From Actinoallomurus sp. (GTDB taxonomy: Bacteria > Actinomycetota > Actinomycetes > Streptosporangiales > Streptosporangiaceae): a stretch of 46,581 nt of DNA. The stretch's first letter is position 1; every line of letters starts with the position of its first letter. Under the pieces are notes generated by a model. The model saw only the letters and a list, made by a program, of their open reading frames with translations, had not been told where the DNA came from and did not search any database. Below, one piece after another: positions 33,530-42,628 of this stretch. A program made the position numbers and the translations under genes. The stretch is from assembly GCA_025964685.1 (NCBI GenBank), contig JAOPYG010000220.1, positions 1-46,581 of the forward strand, read 5' to 3'.

Positions 33530-34528
33530 TCACGCCCGCTCGCGCAGGGCGAGCAGGCCGCACGCCAGATCGTCGAGGGGGAGTCCGTTGACCGTGCGGA
33601 TGGTGGCGACCGCGTCATCGGGGAAGGAGCCGATGCCGTGGCAGGCGCCGGCGACGGCTCCGGCGATGGCCGCGATGGTGTCGCAGTCGCCCCCGAGCGA
33701 CGCCGCGAGCAGGCACGCCTGCCACGGGTCGTCCGGGTACAGGGACAGGACGGCGAACGCGGCCGGCACGGACTCCTGGGTGGCGACGCTGGTACCCACG
33801 AGGCGGTAGATGTCGTCGGCGGCGACCGCGGCGGACCGGCCCGCGACCAGCTCGCCGGCCCACCGGATGCGAGAGGCGACGTCGGCGGCGGCGATCCAGT
33901 GACCGCGGCGCACACCGGCGGCGGCGGCCCTCTCCGCGTGCAGGACGGCCTCTTTCACGTCGGCTCCGTCGATTCCGGCGCTGACGGCCGCCGCGACGGC
34001 CGCGGCGCCGGCCAGGGCGACGCTCGTGTTGTGCGTCACCCAGCTGGCCTCGACGACACTGTCGAGCAGTGCGGCGGGCTCACCGCCGGAGGCGATCCCG
34101 ACCGGGGCGATCCGCATGGCGGCGCCGTTGGTGTCGCCGTGACGGCCCGCCTCCTCGACCGGTGTGCCGGCGGCGACGGCCGCGACGGCGCGTTTCGTCG
34201 ACGGGCCGAGCAGGTCCAGCGAACCACGCCGGCGCATGCTGTCCTCCCATTCGAGGAGGGACCGCGCCAGTGCGACGGGGTCGATGTGTCCGGCGCCGTC
34301 GAGAAGCAGCCGGGCGAGTAGGACGGCCTGTTCGGTGTCGTCGGTGACCGACCCCGCGCGCATCCCGGCGGCCAGCGGATGGTCGGGGGCGGCGGGTTCG
34401 AAGCCGGTGAGTACGCCGAAGTCATCGAGGATCCGCTGACGGGGCAGGGATTGGGTCGGCATGCCCAGCGCGTCGCCGATCGCCAGTCCGTACAGTGCCC
34501 CGGTGGCGCGGGCCTCGGTGCCGGTCAT
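33530..34528 (-). CDS. ADP-ribosylglycohydrolase-family protein (DraG/YegU-like)
   Basis: The protein has 332 residues with a complete metal site for this family. GLAIGDALGMPTQ is at the start. SVTDDTEQAVLLA gives the T-D-D metal ligands. NGAAMRIAPVGIAS follows, and GGDCDTIAAIAGAVAGACHG near the C-terminus supplies the last Asp pair. Such enzymes cut ADP-ribose-protein or related N/O-glycosidic bonds. ATG 34528 overlaps the GntR stop (ATGA). In this operon a free nucleoside or ADP-ribose derivative may be the substrate, not a modified protein. It is the YegU-like member of the set. Confidence 0.87.
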   Translation of the reverse strand: MTGTEARATGALYGLAIGDALGMPTQSLPRQRILDDFGVLTGFEPAAPDHPLAAGMRAGSVTDDTEQAVLLARLLLDGAGHIDPVALARSLLEWEDSMRRRGSLDLLGPSTKRAVAAVAAGTPVEEAGRHGDTNGAAMRIAPVGIASGGEPAALLDSVVEASWVTHNTSVALAGAAAVAAAVSAGIDGADVKEAVLHAERAAAAGVRRGHWIAAADVASRIRWAGELVAGRSAAVAADDIYRLVGTSVATQESVPAAFAVLSLYPDDPWQACLLAASLGGDCDTIAAIAGAVAGACHGIGSFPDDAVATIRTVNGLPLDDLACGLLALRERA

Positions 34529-35250
34529 GGCGTGTTCCCGAAGCGCAGGTGCAGTTCGAACCGGAGCGGGTCCAGCAGGCTTTCGACGTGCTCCACCAGG
34601 TCCCCCGCCACGGTCCAGCTGACGCGTCGCGCGCGCAGGAACCACTCACCGGGGCGTCGTCCCAGCTCGTCGGCGTCGGCGTCGCCCAGTGGCGCGGCGG
34701 TGACCCATTCGTCGCCGTGGTCGGCGTACAGCCCGACGGAGGCAAGCGTCGCGGTCAACGACTCGTCGATCAGGCCGCGGGCCGGCAGGTCGAGTAGTCC
34801 GTCGACAACGGGGATGCGGCTGCGCTCCAGGGAGACCGCCGGTCCGTCCGCCAGGGTGCGGACGCGGTCGATGGCGAAGAACGAGGAGGAGGCCAGGCCC
34901 AGTCGGCCGGCGAGGACGGGATCGTCGACCTTCTCCAGCCGCAGCAGCCGGGTCTCGGCGGGCACCCCCTGAGCGGCCAGTGCGTGGGCCCAGCCCAGCC
35001 GGTCGTCGAGTGGCCGCCCGTCGAAGGTGACGAACGATCCCTTCCCCGAGTGAGTGGAGATGAGCCCTTCCCGGCTCAGCTCGGTCAGCGCGGAGCGGAT
35101 CGTGTTGCGACTGACCGAGAACCGCGCGGCCAGCGCGTGCTCGCCGGGAAGCCGGCTCCCACGCTTGAGCCTGCCCGTCCGGATCTCCCGTGCGAGGGCC
35201 TGGGCGATGTTCTGGTGCTTGAGCGCGTACACGTTCTTCACCCTGTCCAC
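34525..35250 (-). CDS. GntR-family regulator, HutC/UTRA type
   Basis: This 241-residue regulator has an N-terminal winged helix (QNIAQALAREIRTGRLKRGS, then RLPGEHALAARFSVSRNTIR and ELSREGLISTHSGKGSFV) and a C-terminal UTRA ligand domain (SSFFAIDRVRTLADGPAVSL and a GEWFLRARRVSWTVAGDLVE end). The first gene of the operon, it probably controls that operon and binds the imported metabolite or its phosphate. GTG 35250 is the likely start; a second GTG lies at 35241. It corresponds to YegW in the E. coli arrangement. Confidence 0.87.
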   Translation of the reverse strand: MDRVKNVYALKHQNIAQALAREIRTGRLKRGSRLPGEHALAARFSVSRNTIRSALTELSREGLISTHSGKGSFVTFDGRPLDDRLGWAHALAAQGVPAETRLLRLEKVDDPVLAGRLGLASSSFFAIDRVRTLADGPAVSLERSRIPVVDGLLDLPARGLIDESLTATLASVGLYADHGDEWVTAAPLGDADADELGRRPGEWFLRARRVSWTVAGDLVEHVESLLDPLRFELHLRFGNTP

Positions 35251-35265
35251 CGCTCTGCCCGAACC

Positions 35266-35275
35266 TGTTCAAACA
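35266..35275 (-). promoter_or_regulatory. Short palindrome upstream of GntR operon (candidate operator)
   Basis: TGTTCAAACA (arms TGTT/AACA) lies 16 bases upstream of the GntR start. It also contains the partial match CCGAACCTGTTCAA to the KstR motif, but there is no functional link to sterols, so an own-operator role is more likely. Confidence 0.3.
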
Positions 35276-35368
35276 TGTCCAGTACGGTACGCCCGACATG
35301 GCCGTTTTCTCAAGGACGAATCTTTCGCGGGTTCTCTTCGCGACGAGGTCAGGCCTCGACCGCGGCGG

Positions 35369-36031
<663 letters not shown>

Positions 36032-36084
36032 CTAGCGCCGATGACCCATGTGACCGACGTCACCATTTTTACGTCTATCGCCCG

Positions 36085-36098
36085 TGTAATCGTTTCCA
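36085..36098 (+). promoter_or_regulatory. LacI-type operator 1
   Basis: TGTAATCGTTTCCA fits the LacI-family palindrome TGNAANCGNTTNCA (TGGAAACGATTACA on the other strand). It lies upstream of the ribose-operon regulator. Confidence 0.75.
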
Positions 36099-36108
36099 TA
36101 TCCTCCCA

Positions 36109-36122
36109 TGTAATCGTTTCCA
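36109..36122 (+). promoter_or_regulatory. LacI-type operator 2 (exact copy of operator 1)
   Basis: The same 14 bases, TGTAATCGTTTCCA, recur 24 bases further on, and end 5 bases before GGGAGG. Binding of two dimers on about the same face of DNA would block the regulator's own operon. Confidence 0.75.
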
Positions 36123-36139
36123 TGAAGGGAGGCTCGGTG

Positions 36140-37138
36140 GTGGGCATCAAGGAGGTCGCCGCTCACGCGGGAGTCTCGGTCGCCACCGTCTCCCGTGTGC
36201 TCAACGACAGCCCGAAGGTCACCGAGGAGACACGGGCCAAGGTCCACGCGGCCGTCAAGGCGCTGCGCTACCGGCCCAACGCGGTGGCGCGCTCGCTGCG
36301 CACCGAGGCCACGCACACTCTGGGTCTGATCATCGGTGACATCCTCAACCCGTTCTTCGCCGTGCTCGCGCGGGCGGTGGAGGACGAGGCGCGCGCGGCC
36401 GGCTACACGGTCGTCATCGGCAACGCCGACGAGCGCCCCGAGCAGCAGGACCACTACGTCCGGACGCTGCTCGAGCAGCGCGTCGACGGTCTGCTGATCT
36501 GCCCGACGGCGGAGGTGACCCCCCTGGTCGAGGACTGCGTCGCCGCGGGCGGGCCACTGGTCTTCCTCGACCGCACGCTGCCCGGCCTGGAGGTCCCGTC
36601 CGTACGGGTCGACGGGACGAGCGCCATCCACGAGCTGATCCGGCACCTCCACGACCTGGGATACCGGCGGATCGCCTTCATCTCCGGCCCGGAACTGCTG
36701 TCCACCGGCCGTGAGCGCACTCAGGCGTACATGGACGCCATGCGCGCGAGCGGCCTGGAGATCCGCGAGGAGTACATGGAGGCCGGTGACTTCCAGGCGG
36801 CGAGCGGCCAGGCCATCGCGGCACGATTCCTCGAGCTGCCGGAGCCGCCCCAGGTGATCTTCGCGGGCGACAACCTCATGGCGCTCGGCGCCCTGGACGA
36901 GATCCGGGCACGCGGGATGCGAATCCCCGAGGACGTCGCGCTCGCCTCGTTCGACGACGTCGCCTGGTTCGTTCACGTGGACCCGCCGATCACGGCGATC
37001 GCCCAGCCCGCCGAGGAACTCGGGCGGCGAGCGGTGCGGGCCCTGCTGGAGCGCATCGAGCACCGGCCGGTGGAGCCGGTCGTGCTCCCGGCCCGCCTCG
37101 TGACCCGCCGCTCCTGCGGAGAGACAGGAAAACCATGA
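36140..37138 (+). CDS. LacI-family regulator of the ribose operon
   Basis: This is a 332-residue LacI regulator. The DNA-binding part is GIKEVAAHAGVSVATVSRVLNDSP, then RYRPNAVARSLRTEATHTLG. The periplasmic-binding-like core follows (NPFFAVLARAVEDEARAAGY, LICPTAEVTPLVED, FAGDNLMALGALDEIRARG). GTG 36140 is favoured because GGGAGG (36127-36132) precedes it; ATG 36122 would put the start inside the operator. The stop overlaps the ATG of rbsA (ATGA), so the repressor is co-transcribed with the genes it controls. The likely inducer is ribose. Confidence 0.88.
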   Translation: MGIKEVAAHAGVSVATVSRVLNDSPKVTEETRAKVHAAVKALRYRPNAVARSLRTEATHTLGLIIGDILNPFFAVLARAVEDEARAAGYTVVIGNADERPEQQDHYVRTLLEQRVDGLLICPTAEVTPLVEDCVAAGGPLVFLDRTLPGLEVPSVRVDGTSAIHELIRHLHDLGYRRIAFISGPELLSTGRERTQAYMDAMRASGLEIREEYMEAGDFQAASGQAIAARFLELPEPPQVIFAGDNLMALGALDEIRARGMRIPEDVALASFDDVAWFVHVDPPITAIAQPAEELGRRAVRALLERIEHRPVEPVVLPARLVTRRSCGETGKP

Positions 37139-38628
37139 CCGAAATCCTGAGTGTGCGGGGGCTGCGCAAGCGGTTCCCCGGAGTGATGGCGCTCGACGGC
37201 GTGGACTTCGATCTGCGTCCGGGCGAGGTGCACGTGCTGCTCGGCGAGAACGGGGCCGGCAAGAGCACTCTGATCAAGATGCTGTCCGGTGCGTACCACC
37301 CGGACGAGGGCACGATCCTCGTCGACGGCGAGCCGACCGTGATCCGTACCGCCGAGGACGCCCAGCGGCTCGGCATCGCCACGATCTACCAGGAGTTCAA
37401 CCTGGTCCCCCAGCTGACCGTGGCGGAGAACCTCCTCCTCGGCCGCCCGCCGCGGCGCTTCGGCCTCGTGGACAAGAAGGCGATGTACGGCCGGGCGCGT
37501 GAACTGCTGGACCGGGTGGGCGTCGACGTCGATCCCCGCCGGCCCGTGGCGTCGCTGGGCATCGCCCGCATGCAGATGATCGAGATCGCCAAGGCGCTCA
37601 GCCTCGACGCCCGCGTTCTGATCATGGATGAGCCGACCGCCGTCCTCACCTCGACCGAGGTGGAGCAGCTCTTCACGATCGTCCGCCAGCTCAGGGACCA
37701 GGGCGTGGCGATCGTCTTCATCACCCATCACCTGGAGGAGATCGCGGCCATCGGCGACCGGGTCACGGTGCTGCGCGACGGCACGACCGTGGGCGAGGTC
37801 CCGGCCGACACGCCTCAGGAGGAACTCGTACGGCTGATGGTCGGCCGCTCGATCGACCAGCAGTACCCGCGCGAGCCGGCCGAAGCGGGGGCGCCCCTCC
37901 TGGAGGTGCGGAACCTCACGCGCGAGGGCGTCTTCGAGGACGTGTCCTTCGAAGTCCGCGCCGGCGAGGTGGTGGGGCTGGCCGGTCTGGTCGGCGCCGG
38001 CCGTACCGAAGTGGCTCGCGCGATCTTCGGCGCGGACGGGTACGACTCCGGCACCGTGCTGGTCGACGGGCGGCCCATCCCCCGCCGCAACGTCGGCGCG
38101 GCCATGGAGGCCGGGCTCGGCCTGGTCCCGGAGGACCGCAAGGGACAGGGTCTCGTCCTGGGCGCCGACGTACGGGAGAACCTCGGGCTCGTCACCCTGC
38201 GCCGTGCCAGCCACGGCGGGTTCGTCGACCGGACCGGCCAGGGCCGGGCCGCGGCCGAGATCGCGAGTCGGCTGGGCGTACGGATGGGCGGCCTCGATCA
38301 GGAGGTCCGCACCCTCTCCGGCGGCAACCAGCAGAAGATCGTCATCGGTAAATGGCTGCTCGCGGAGGCGAACGTCCTCATCCTCGACGAGCCGACGCGG
38401 GGCATCGACGTCGGCGCCAAGGTCGAGATCTACCAGCTCATCAACGCCCTCACCGCCGCCGGACGCGCGGTCCTGATGATCTCCAGCGACCTCCCCGAGG
38501 TGCTGGGCATGAGCGACCGCGTGCTGGTGATGGCGCGAGGCAGGATCGCCGGCGAGCTCAGCGCCGGCGAGGCGACGCAGGACTCGGTGATGGCCCTCGC
38601 CGTCAGCGAGACGGAGGAGGTTGTATGA
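37135..38628 (+). CDS. rbsA: Ribose-type ABC transporter ATP-binding protein, double domain
   Basis: The product has 497 residues with two ABC domains, as in RbsA/XylG. Domain 1 has the Walker A LLGENGAGKSTLIKML, the signature region ASLGIARMQMIEIAKAL (divergent, as usual in this subfamily) and Walker B VLIMDEPTAVLTS. Domain 2 has GLAGLVGAGRTEVARAIF (Walker A lacks the Lys; typical) with LSGGNQQKIVIGKWL and ILDEPTRGIDVG. It powers import of ribose or a related pentose across the cytoplasmic membrane. Start and stop both overlap neighbours by ATGA. Confidence 0.92.
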   Translation: MTEILSVRGLRKRFPGVMALDGVDFDLRPGEVHVLLGENGAGKSTLIKMLSGAYHPDEGTILVDGEPTVIRTAEDAQRLGIATIYQEFNLVPQLTVAENLLLGRPPRRFGLVDKKAMYGRARELLDRVGVDVDPRRPVASLGIARMQMIEIAKALSLDARVLIMDEPTAVLTSTEVEQLFTIVRQLRDQGVAIVFITHHLEEIAAIGDRVTVLRDGTTVGEVPADTPQEELVRLMVGRSIDQQYPREPAEAGAPLLEVRNLTREGVFEDVSFEVRAGEVVGLAGLVGAGRTEVARAIFGADGYDSGTVLVDGRPIPRRNVGAAMEAGLGLVPEDRKGQGLVLGADVRENLGLVTLRRASHGGFVDRTGQGRAAAEIASRLGVRMGGLDQEVRTLSGGNQQKIVIGKWLLAEANVLILDEPTRGIDVGAKVEIYQLINALTAAGRAVLMISSDLPEVLGMSDRVLVMARGRIAGELSAGEATQDSVMALAVSETEEVV

Positions 38629-39584
38629 CCACGGCAGTAATGCGGCTGCGGAAGAGCGGCGGGCTGCTCGGTGAGAACGGTTCGCTCGCCGGGCTGGTGG
38701 TCCTGGTGGTGGCACTCACGCTGCTGTCCGGTGACTTCCTCACCGTGACGAACCTGCTCAACGTCGGCGTGCAGGCGGCCGTCACCGCGATCCTCGCGTT
38801 CGGCTCGACGTACGTCATCATCACGGCCGGCATCGACCTGTCCGTCGGCGCGGTCGCCGCGCTGTCCGCGGTCGTCCTGGCCTGGACCGCCACCAGCCAC
38901 GGCGTGCCGTGGCCCGTCGCGCTGATCGTCGCGCTCGTCGCCGGCATCGTCTGCGGCCTGGTGAACGGCGTGCTGATCACGTACGGACGGCTGCCTCCGT
39001 TCATCGCGACGCTGGCCATGCAGGGTGTGGCCCGCGGGCTCGGCCTCGTCATCTCCCAGGGCAGTCCGATCCCGCTGCCGGACGCGGTCGCGCACCTCGG
39101 TGACACCATCGGCAGCTACCTGCCGGTCCCGGTGATCGTCATGGTCGCGATGGGCGTGATCACGGCGGTGGTCCTGAACCGGACGTACGCCGGGCGCACG
39201 ATGTACGCGATCGGCGGCAACGAGGAGGCCGCCCGGCTGTCCGGGATCAAGGTCACCCGGCAGAAGATCATCACATACGCGCTGGCGGGTGGCTTCGCCG
39301 CGGTGGCCGGGATCGTCCTGGCCAGCAGGCTCGCCTCGGCCCAGCCGCAGGCCGCGCTCGGTTACGAGCTGGACGCGATCGCGGCCGTCGTGATCGGCGG
39401 TGCCAGCCTGTCCGGCGGCAAGGGCCGGGCTCTGGGCACGCTCGTCGGCGCACTCATCCTCGCGGTGCTGCGAAACGGACTGAACCTGCTCTCCGTTTCG
39501 GCGTTCTGGCAGCAGGTCGTGATCGGCGTCGTGATCGCTCTCGCCGTCCTGCTGGACACCCTGCGCCGCCGCCAGGCGAACTGA
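38625..39584 (+). CDS. rbsC: Ribose-type ABC transporter permease
   Basis: This 319-residue membrane protein has about 8-10 hydrophobic segments. STYVIITAGIDLSVGAVAAL is the RbsC signature for the sugar permease group, GLVNGVLITYGRLPPFIATL follows, and GGNEEAARLSGIKV is the cytoplasmic EAA-like loop that meets the ATPase. GGASLSGGKGRALGTLVGAL occurs near the end. It starts inside the rbsA stop (ATGA). The permease assigns ribose by context, since the same fold carries several pentoses. Confidence 0.92.
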   Translation: MTTAVMRLRKSGGLLGENGSLAGLVVLVVALTLLSGDFLTVTNLLNVGVQAAVTAILAFGSTYVIITAGIDLSVGAVAALSAVVLAWTATSHGVPWPVALIVALVAGIVCGLVNGVLITYGRLPPFIATLAMQGVARGLGLVISQGSPIPLPDAVAHLGDTIGSYLPVPVIVMVAMGVITAVVLNRTYAGRTMYAIGGNEEAARLSGIKVTRQKIITYALAGGFAAVAGIVLASRLASAQPQAALGYELDAIAAVVIGGASLSGGKGRALGTLVGALILAVLRNGLNLLSVSAFWQQVVIGVVIALAVLLDTLRRRQAN

Positions 39585-39608
39585 AAGATCAATCGGAGGT
39601 ACATCGTC

Positions 39609-40547
39609 ATGCGCATCACCAAGCCGGTCGCGATCGCCGCTGCCGCGGCCACACTCGCCCTCGGCCTCGCGGCCTGCCGGGGCGGATCCTCGAGCGGCGG
39701 CGACATCAAGCTCGGCATGTCCGTCTCCACGCTGAACAACCCGTACTTCGTGCAGTTCCGGCAGGGTGCGGAGGAGGAGGCGAAGAAGGAGGGCGTCAAG
39801 CTCACCACGACCGACGCCCAGAACGACGCCTCTCAGCAGACCAACCAGGTGCAGAACTTCACCGGCCAGAGCATGAAGGCGATCATCCTCAACCCGGTCG
39901 ACTCCGACGCCGCCGCGCCCGCGGTCAAGGCCGCCGACCGTGCCAAGATCCCGGTGATCGCCGCGGACCGGGGCGTCAACGGCGCGTCGGTCGCGCAGAC
40001 CGTCGCCTCCGACAACGTCGCCGGCGGGCGGCTCGCCGCCCAGCAGCTGGGCAAGGCGCTGGGCGGGAAGGGCAAGGTCGGCGTCCTGCAGGGCACGGCC
40101 GGCACCTCCGCCGCCCGCGACCGGCAGCAGGGCTTCGCCGAGGGCATCAAGGCCTTCCCCGGCATCCAGGTCGTCGCGCAGCAGCCCGCCGACTTCGACC
40201 GGGCCAAGGGCCTGGACGTCCTGACCAATATGGTGCAGGCCAACCCGGGCATCACCGGGGTGTTCGCGGCCAACGACGAGATGGCGCTCGGCGGCATCAA
40301 GGCGCTCGGCGCCAAGGCCGGCAAGCAGGTCAAGGTGGTCGGGTTCGACGGCACGCCGGACGGGCTGAAGGCGGTCCAGATGGGCACTCTTTCCGCGGAC
40401 GTCGCCCAGCAGCCGAAGCTCCTCGGGCAGCTCGCGGTGCAGAGCGCGGTGAAGGCCGCCAAGGGCGACAAGGTCCCGGTGACCGTGGCCGTTCCGGTGA
40501 AGGTGGCCGACAAGACGAACGTCGCCCAGTTCCTCAACGGTTCCTGA
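39609..40547 (+). CDS. rbsB: Ribose-type substrate-binding lipoprotein
   Basis: This 312-residue lipoprotein has a signal peptide with lipobox LAAC at about residues 20-23 (AAAAATLALGLAAC), then a periplasmic-binding type 1 fold: MSVSTLNNPYFVQFRQGAEE, ILNPVDSDAAAPAV, VIAADRGVNG, ASDNVAGGRLAAQQLGKALG, FAANDEMALGGIKAL and VVGFDGTPDGLKAV. It captures ribose outside the membrane and delivers it to RbsC. ATG 39609 follows CGGAGG. Stop overlaps the kinase start (TGATG). Confidence 0.92.
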   Translation: MRITKPVAIAAAAATLALGLAACRGGSSSGGDIKLGMSVSTLNNPYFVQFRQGAEEEAKKEGVKLTTTDAQNDASQQTNQVQNFTGQSMKAIILNPVDSDAAAPAVKAADRAKIPVIAADRGVNGASVAQTVASDNVAGGRLAAQQLGKALGGKGKVGVLQGTAGTSAARDRQQGFAEGIKAFPGIQVVAQQPADFDRAKGLDVLTNMVQANPGITGVFAANDEMALGGIKALGAKAGKQVKVVGFDGTPDGLKAVQMGTLSADVAQQPKLLGQLAVQSAVKAAKGDKVPVTVAVPVKVADKTNVAQFLNGS

Positions 40548-41422
40548 TGCCGGCGAGGGCGTACGACGTCGTGGTCGCCGGGTCGGTCAACGCGGATCTC
40601 GTGGTCCGCGTCGACCGGCGCCCGGCGGCCGGCGAGACCGTGCTCGGCTCCGACCTCGCGACCCATCCGGGCGGCAAGGGCGCCAACCAGTCCGTCGCCG
40701 CGGCGCGGCTGGGCGGCCGCGTCGCCTTCCTCGGCCGCGCGGGCACCGACGGCCACGGTGACCTGGTCCGCGAGGCGCTCCGCGGCGACGGCGTCGACAT
40801 CGGCCACCTGATCACCACGCCGGGACCCACCGGCGTCGCCCTGATCACCGTGGACCCCGAGGGGGACAACAGCATCATCGTCTCGCCGGGCGCCAACGCG
40901 AGGGTCACCGAACAGGACGTCGCCGCGGCACGGCCGCTCTTCGCGGCGGCCTCGGTGGTGTCGCTGCAGATGGAGATCCCCCCGGCCGCCGTGCTGGCCG
41001 CCGCTCGCACCGCGGCCGAGGAGGGCGCGCGGGTCGTGCTGAACCTGTCGCCGGCCGCCGCCGTACCGGACGAGCTGCTCGCCCTCTGCGATCCGCTGGT
41101 GGTCAACGAGCACGAGGCGGAGTTCCTCGGCGACACCCGGCCGACCGGTCTGCTGACCCGCGGTGTGCGCTCGGTCGTCATCACACGGGGCGCTGACGGC
41201 GCCGTCGTGGCCGATGCGAGCGGCGTCACCGAGGTGCCCAGCCCGCAGGTCGACGTAGTGGACACGACCGGCGCGGGCGACGCGTTCACCGGTGCGCTCT
41301 GCCTGCGTCTCGCGCACGGCGACGACCTGGCCACCGCCGCCCGGCTCGCCGCCCGCGTCGGCGCGGCGGCCGTACGGAAGGCGGGCGCGCAGAGCTCGTT
41401 CCCGACCCTGAGCGACCTGTAG
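40547..41422 (+). CDS. rbsK: Ribokinase
   Basis: This 291-residue PfkB kinase phosphorylates ribose at O5. It has VVVAGSVNADLVVRVDRRPA (GSxNxD), THPGGKGANQSVAAARLGG with the GGKGxNQ signature of ribokinases, NEHEAEFLG and VDTTGAGDAFTGALC with the catalytic Asp. ATG 40547 shares a base with the rbsB stop. It is more ribokinase-like than the PfkB protein at 31089, whose GGG-x-N replaces GGKGxNQ. Confidence 0.92.
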   Translation: MPARAYDVVVAGSVNADLVVRVDRRPAAGETVLGSDLATHPGGKGANQSVAAARLGGRVAFLGRAGTDGHGDLVREALRGDGVDIGHLITTPGPTGVALITVDPEGDNSIIVSPGANARVTEQDVAAARPLFAAASVVSLQMEIPPAAVLAAARTAAEEGARVVLNLSPAAAVPDELLALCDPLVVNEHEAEFLGDTRPTGLLTRGVRSVVITRGADGAVVADASGVTEVPSPQVDVVDTTGAGDAFTGALCLRLAHGDDLATAARLAARVGAAAVRKAGAQSSFPTLSDL

Positions 41423-41468
41423 GGCGGGACAACATCACGCCGCCCATGGACGGCGAACGGGAGGAATG

Positions 41469-41858
41469 ATGAAGCGTGCCGGAATCCTCAACGGGGCCCT
41501 GGCCGGATCGCTGGCCCGTCTCGGGCACACCGACCAGGTACTGATCTGCGACAGCGGCATGCCGCTCCCCCGCGACGCGGACGTCGTGGACCTGGCGTTC
41601 CTGCCCGGCATCCCGTCGTTCGCCGAGGTGCTCGACGGGTTGCTGACCGAGCTGGCCGTGGAGGGGGCGATCGCGGCCCAGGAGGTCGAGGTGGGCAACC
41701 CGGAGTGCCATGTGTTCCTGGACGAGCGGTTGCCGGCCCTGGTCTACGTGCCGCACGACGAGCTCAAGCTGCTCGCGCACGCCGTCAAACTGGTGGTCCG
41801 TACCGGTGAGGCGACGCCGTACGCCAATGTGATCGTGCGCTGCGGGGTGGCCTTCTGA
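41469..41858 (+). CDS. rbsD: D-ribose pyranase
   Basis: This 129-residue RbsD interconverts the pyranose and furanose forms of ribose, supplying the right form to RbsK. KRAGILNGALAGSLARLGHT with the conserved His of the family, DQVLICDSGMPLP, FAEVLDGLLTELAVEG and ending TPYANVIVRCGVAF are characteristic. Two ATGs stand in tandem (41466, 41469); the second is 4 bases after GGAGG and gives the usual MKxxGILN start. A weak hairpin (GGCGG/CCGCC around 41867-41881) lies behind the stop. Confidence 0.92.
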   Translation: MKRAGILNGALAGSLARLGHTDQVLICDSGMPLPRDADVVDLAFLPGIPSFAEVLDGLLTELAVEGAIAAQEVEVGNPECHVFLDERLPALVYVPHDELKLLAHAVKLVVRTGEATPYANVIVRCGVAF

Positions 41859-41888
41859 CATGCCGGGCGGCCCCTTGCCGCCACAGAT

Positions 41889-41902
41889 TGAAACGTGTTC
41901 TA
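41889..41902 (+). promoter_or_regulatory. KstR-like operator of the ferredoxin-dehydrogenase operon
   Basis: TGAAACGTGTTCTA is a full match to TnnAACnnGTTnnA. It lies 30 bases after rbsD and 8 bases upstream of the PPOX-fold gene, marking a new transcription unit after the ribose operon. Confidence 0.75.
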
Positions 41903-41910
41903 CTTTCGGC

Positions 41911-42366
41911 GTGAGTCAGCGCTCTCGCATCACGATGACCGACGACGAAGTCGCGGCATTCATCGACCAGCAGCCCAAGTTCCAGCTCGCCACGATCAAT
42001 CCCGACGGCACGCCACACCTGGTGACGATGTTCTCCGGGCTGGTCGAGGGCAAGATCGCGTTCTGGACCTATCGCGCCTCCCGTAAGGCGCTCAACCTCG
42101 CCCGCGACCCTCGCGTCACCTGCCTGATCGAGACGGGCGTGGAGTACTTCGAGCTGCGGGGGCTGATGCTCTACGGCACCGCGAAGGTCCTGACAGAGCC
42201 GAATGACGTTCGGTATGTTGGGTCCGAAGTGGTCCGCAGGATGACCGGACTCAAGGACGACGACGCGGGGATCGCCGAGCTGGTGGACCAGACCGCGGCC
42301 AAGCGGTACGCCTACATCGTCGAGCCCGTCCGTGTCGCCTCCTGGGACCACCGCAAGCTCACATAG
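41911..42366 (+). CDS. PPOX-class (pyridoxamine 5'-phosphate oxidase-fold) flavin or F420-binding protein
   Basis: This 151-residue split-barrel protein has FQLATINPDGTPHLVTMFSG, AFWTYRASRKALNLARDPRV, EYFELRGLMLYGTAKV and the ending VRVASWDHRKL. It belongs to the PPOX group that binds FMN or F420 and reduces or oxidises small molecules. GTG 41911 (MSQRSRITM) matches the start I recall for homologues; ATG 41935 is the alternative. Neither has a good ribosome site, and the KstR box sits immediately upstream, so a leaderless transcript is possible. It is first gene of a unit with the ferredoxin and alcohol dehydrogenase, suggesting a role in sterol redox chemistry. Substrate unknown. Confidence 0.75.
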   Translation: MSQRSRITMTDDEVAAFIDQQPKFQLATINPDGTPHLVTMFSGLVEGKIAFWTYRASRKALNLARDPRVTCLIETGVEYFELRGLMLYGTAKVLTEPNDVRYVGSEVVRRMTGLKDDDAGIAELVDQTAAKRYAYIVEPVRVASWDHRKLT

Positions 42367-42380
42367 AGGGGGACGGTGTC

Positions 42381-42575
42381 ATGCAAGTCCGGGTCGACCC
42401 ACTGGTCTGCGAGGCCAACGGCGTGTGCGTAGGTCTCGCCCCGGAGGTCTTCGACCTCGATGACGACGACGAGCTGCAGGTGATCCAGCCAGAGCCGCCC
42501 GCGGAGCTGGCCGACCGCGTCCGGCACGCCGTACGGTCCTGTCCCAAGGCCGCGCTGACCCTCGACGAGGACTAA
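42381..42575 (+). CDS. 3Fe-4S ferredoxin (P450 redox partner type)
   Basis: This 64-residue ferredoxin has three Cys, spaced as C-x5-C and C-P near the end (VDPLVCEANGVCVGLAPEVF, then AVRSCPKAALT), as in single-cluster 3Fe-4S ferredoxins of actinomycete P450s. A Gly/Ala-rich VGLAPEVFDLDDDDEL follows. It carries electrons to P450s in the cytoplasm. The CYP125/CYP124-like pair is 15 kb away, with the same KstR-type operator, so it is a natural partner. ATG 42381 follows AGAGGGGGAC. Confidence 0.85.
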   Translation: MQVRVDPLVCEANGVCVGLAPEVFDLDDDDELQVIQPEPPAELADRVRHAVRSCPKAALTLDED

Positions 42576-42628
42576 CCCCCCGATCATCGGCCGGCCACGG
42601 GCCGGTCCCCCTCCTGGAGGTGTGTTAC

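Noticed and set aside
32060..34321. A 753-residue plus-strand frame opposite the permease and hydrolase genes.
   Set aside because: Gly/Asp/Arg/His-rich antisense translation typical of high-GC DNA; the minus-strand genes have complete family motifs.
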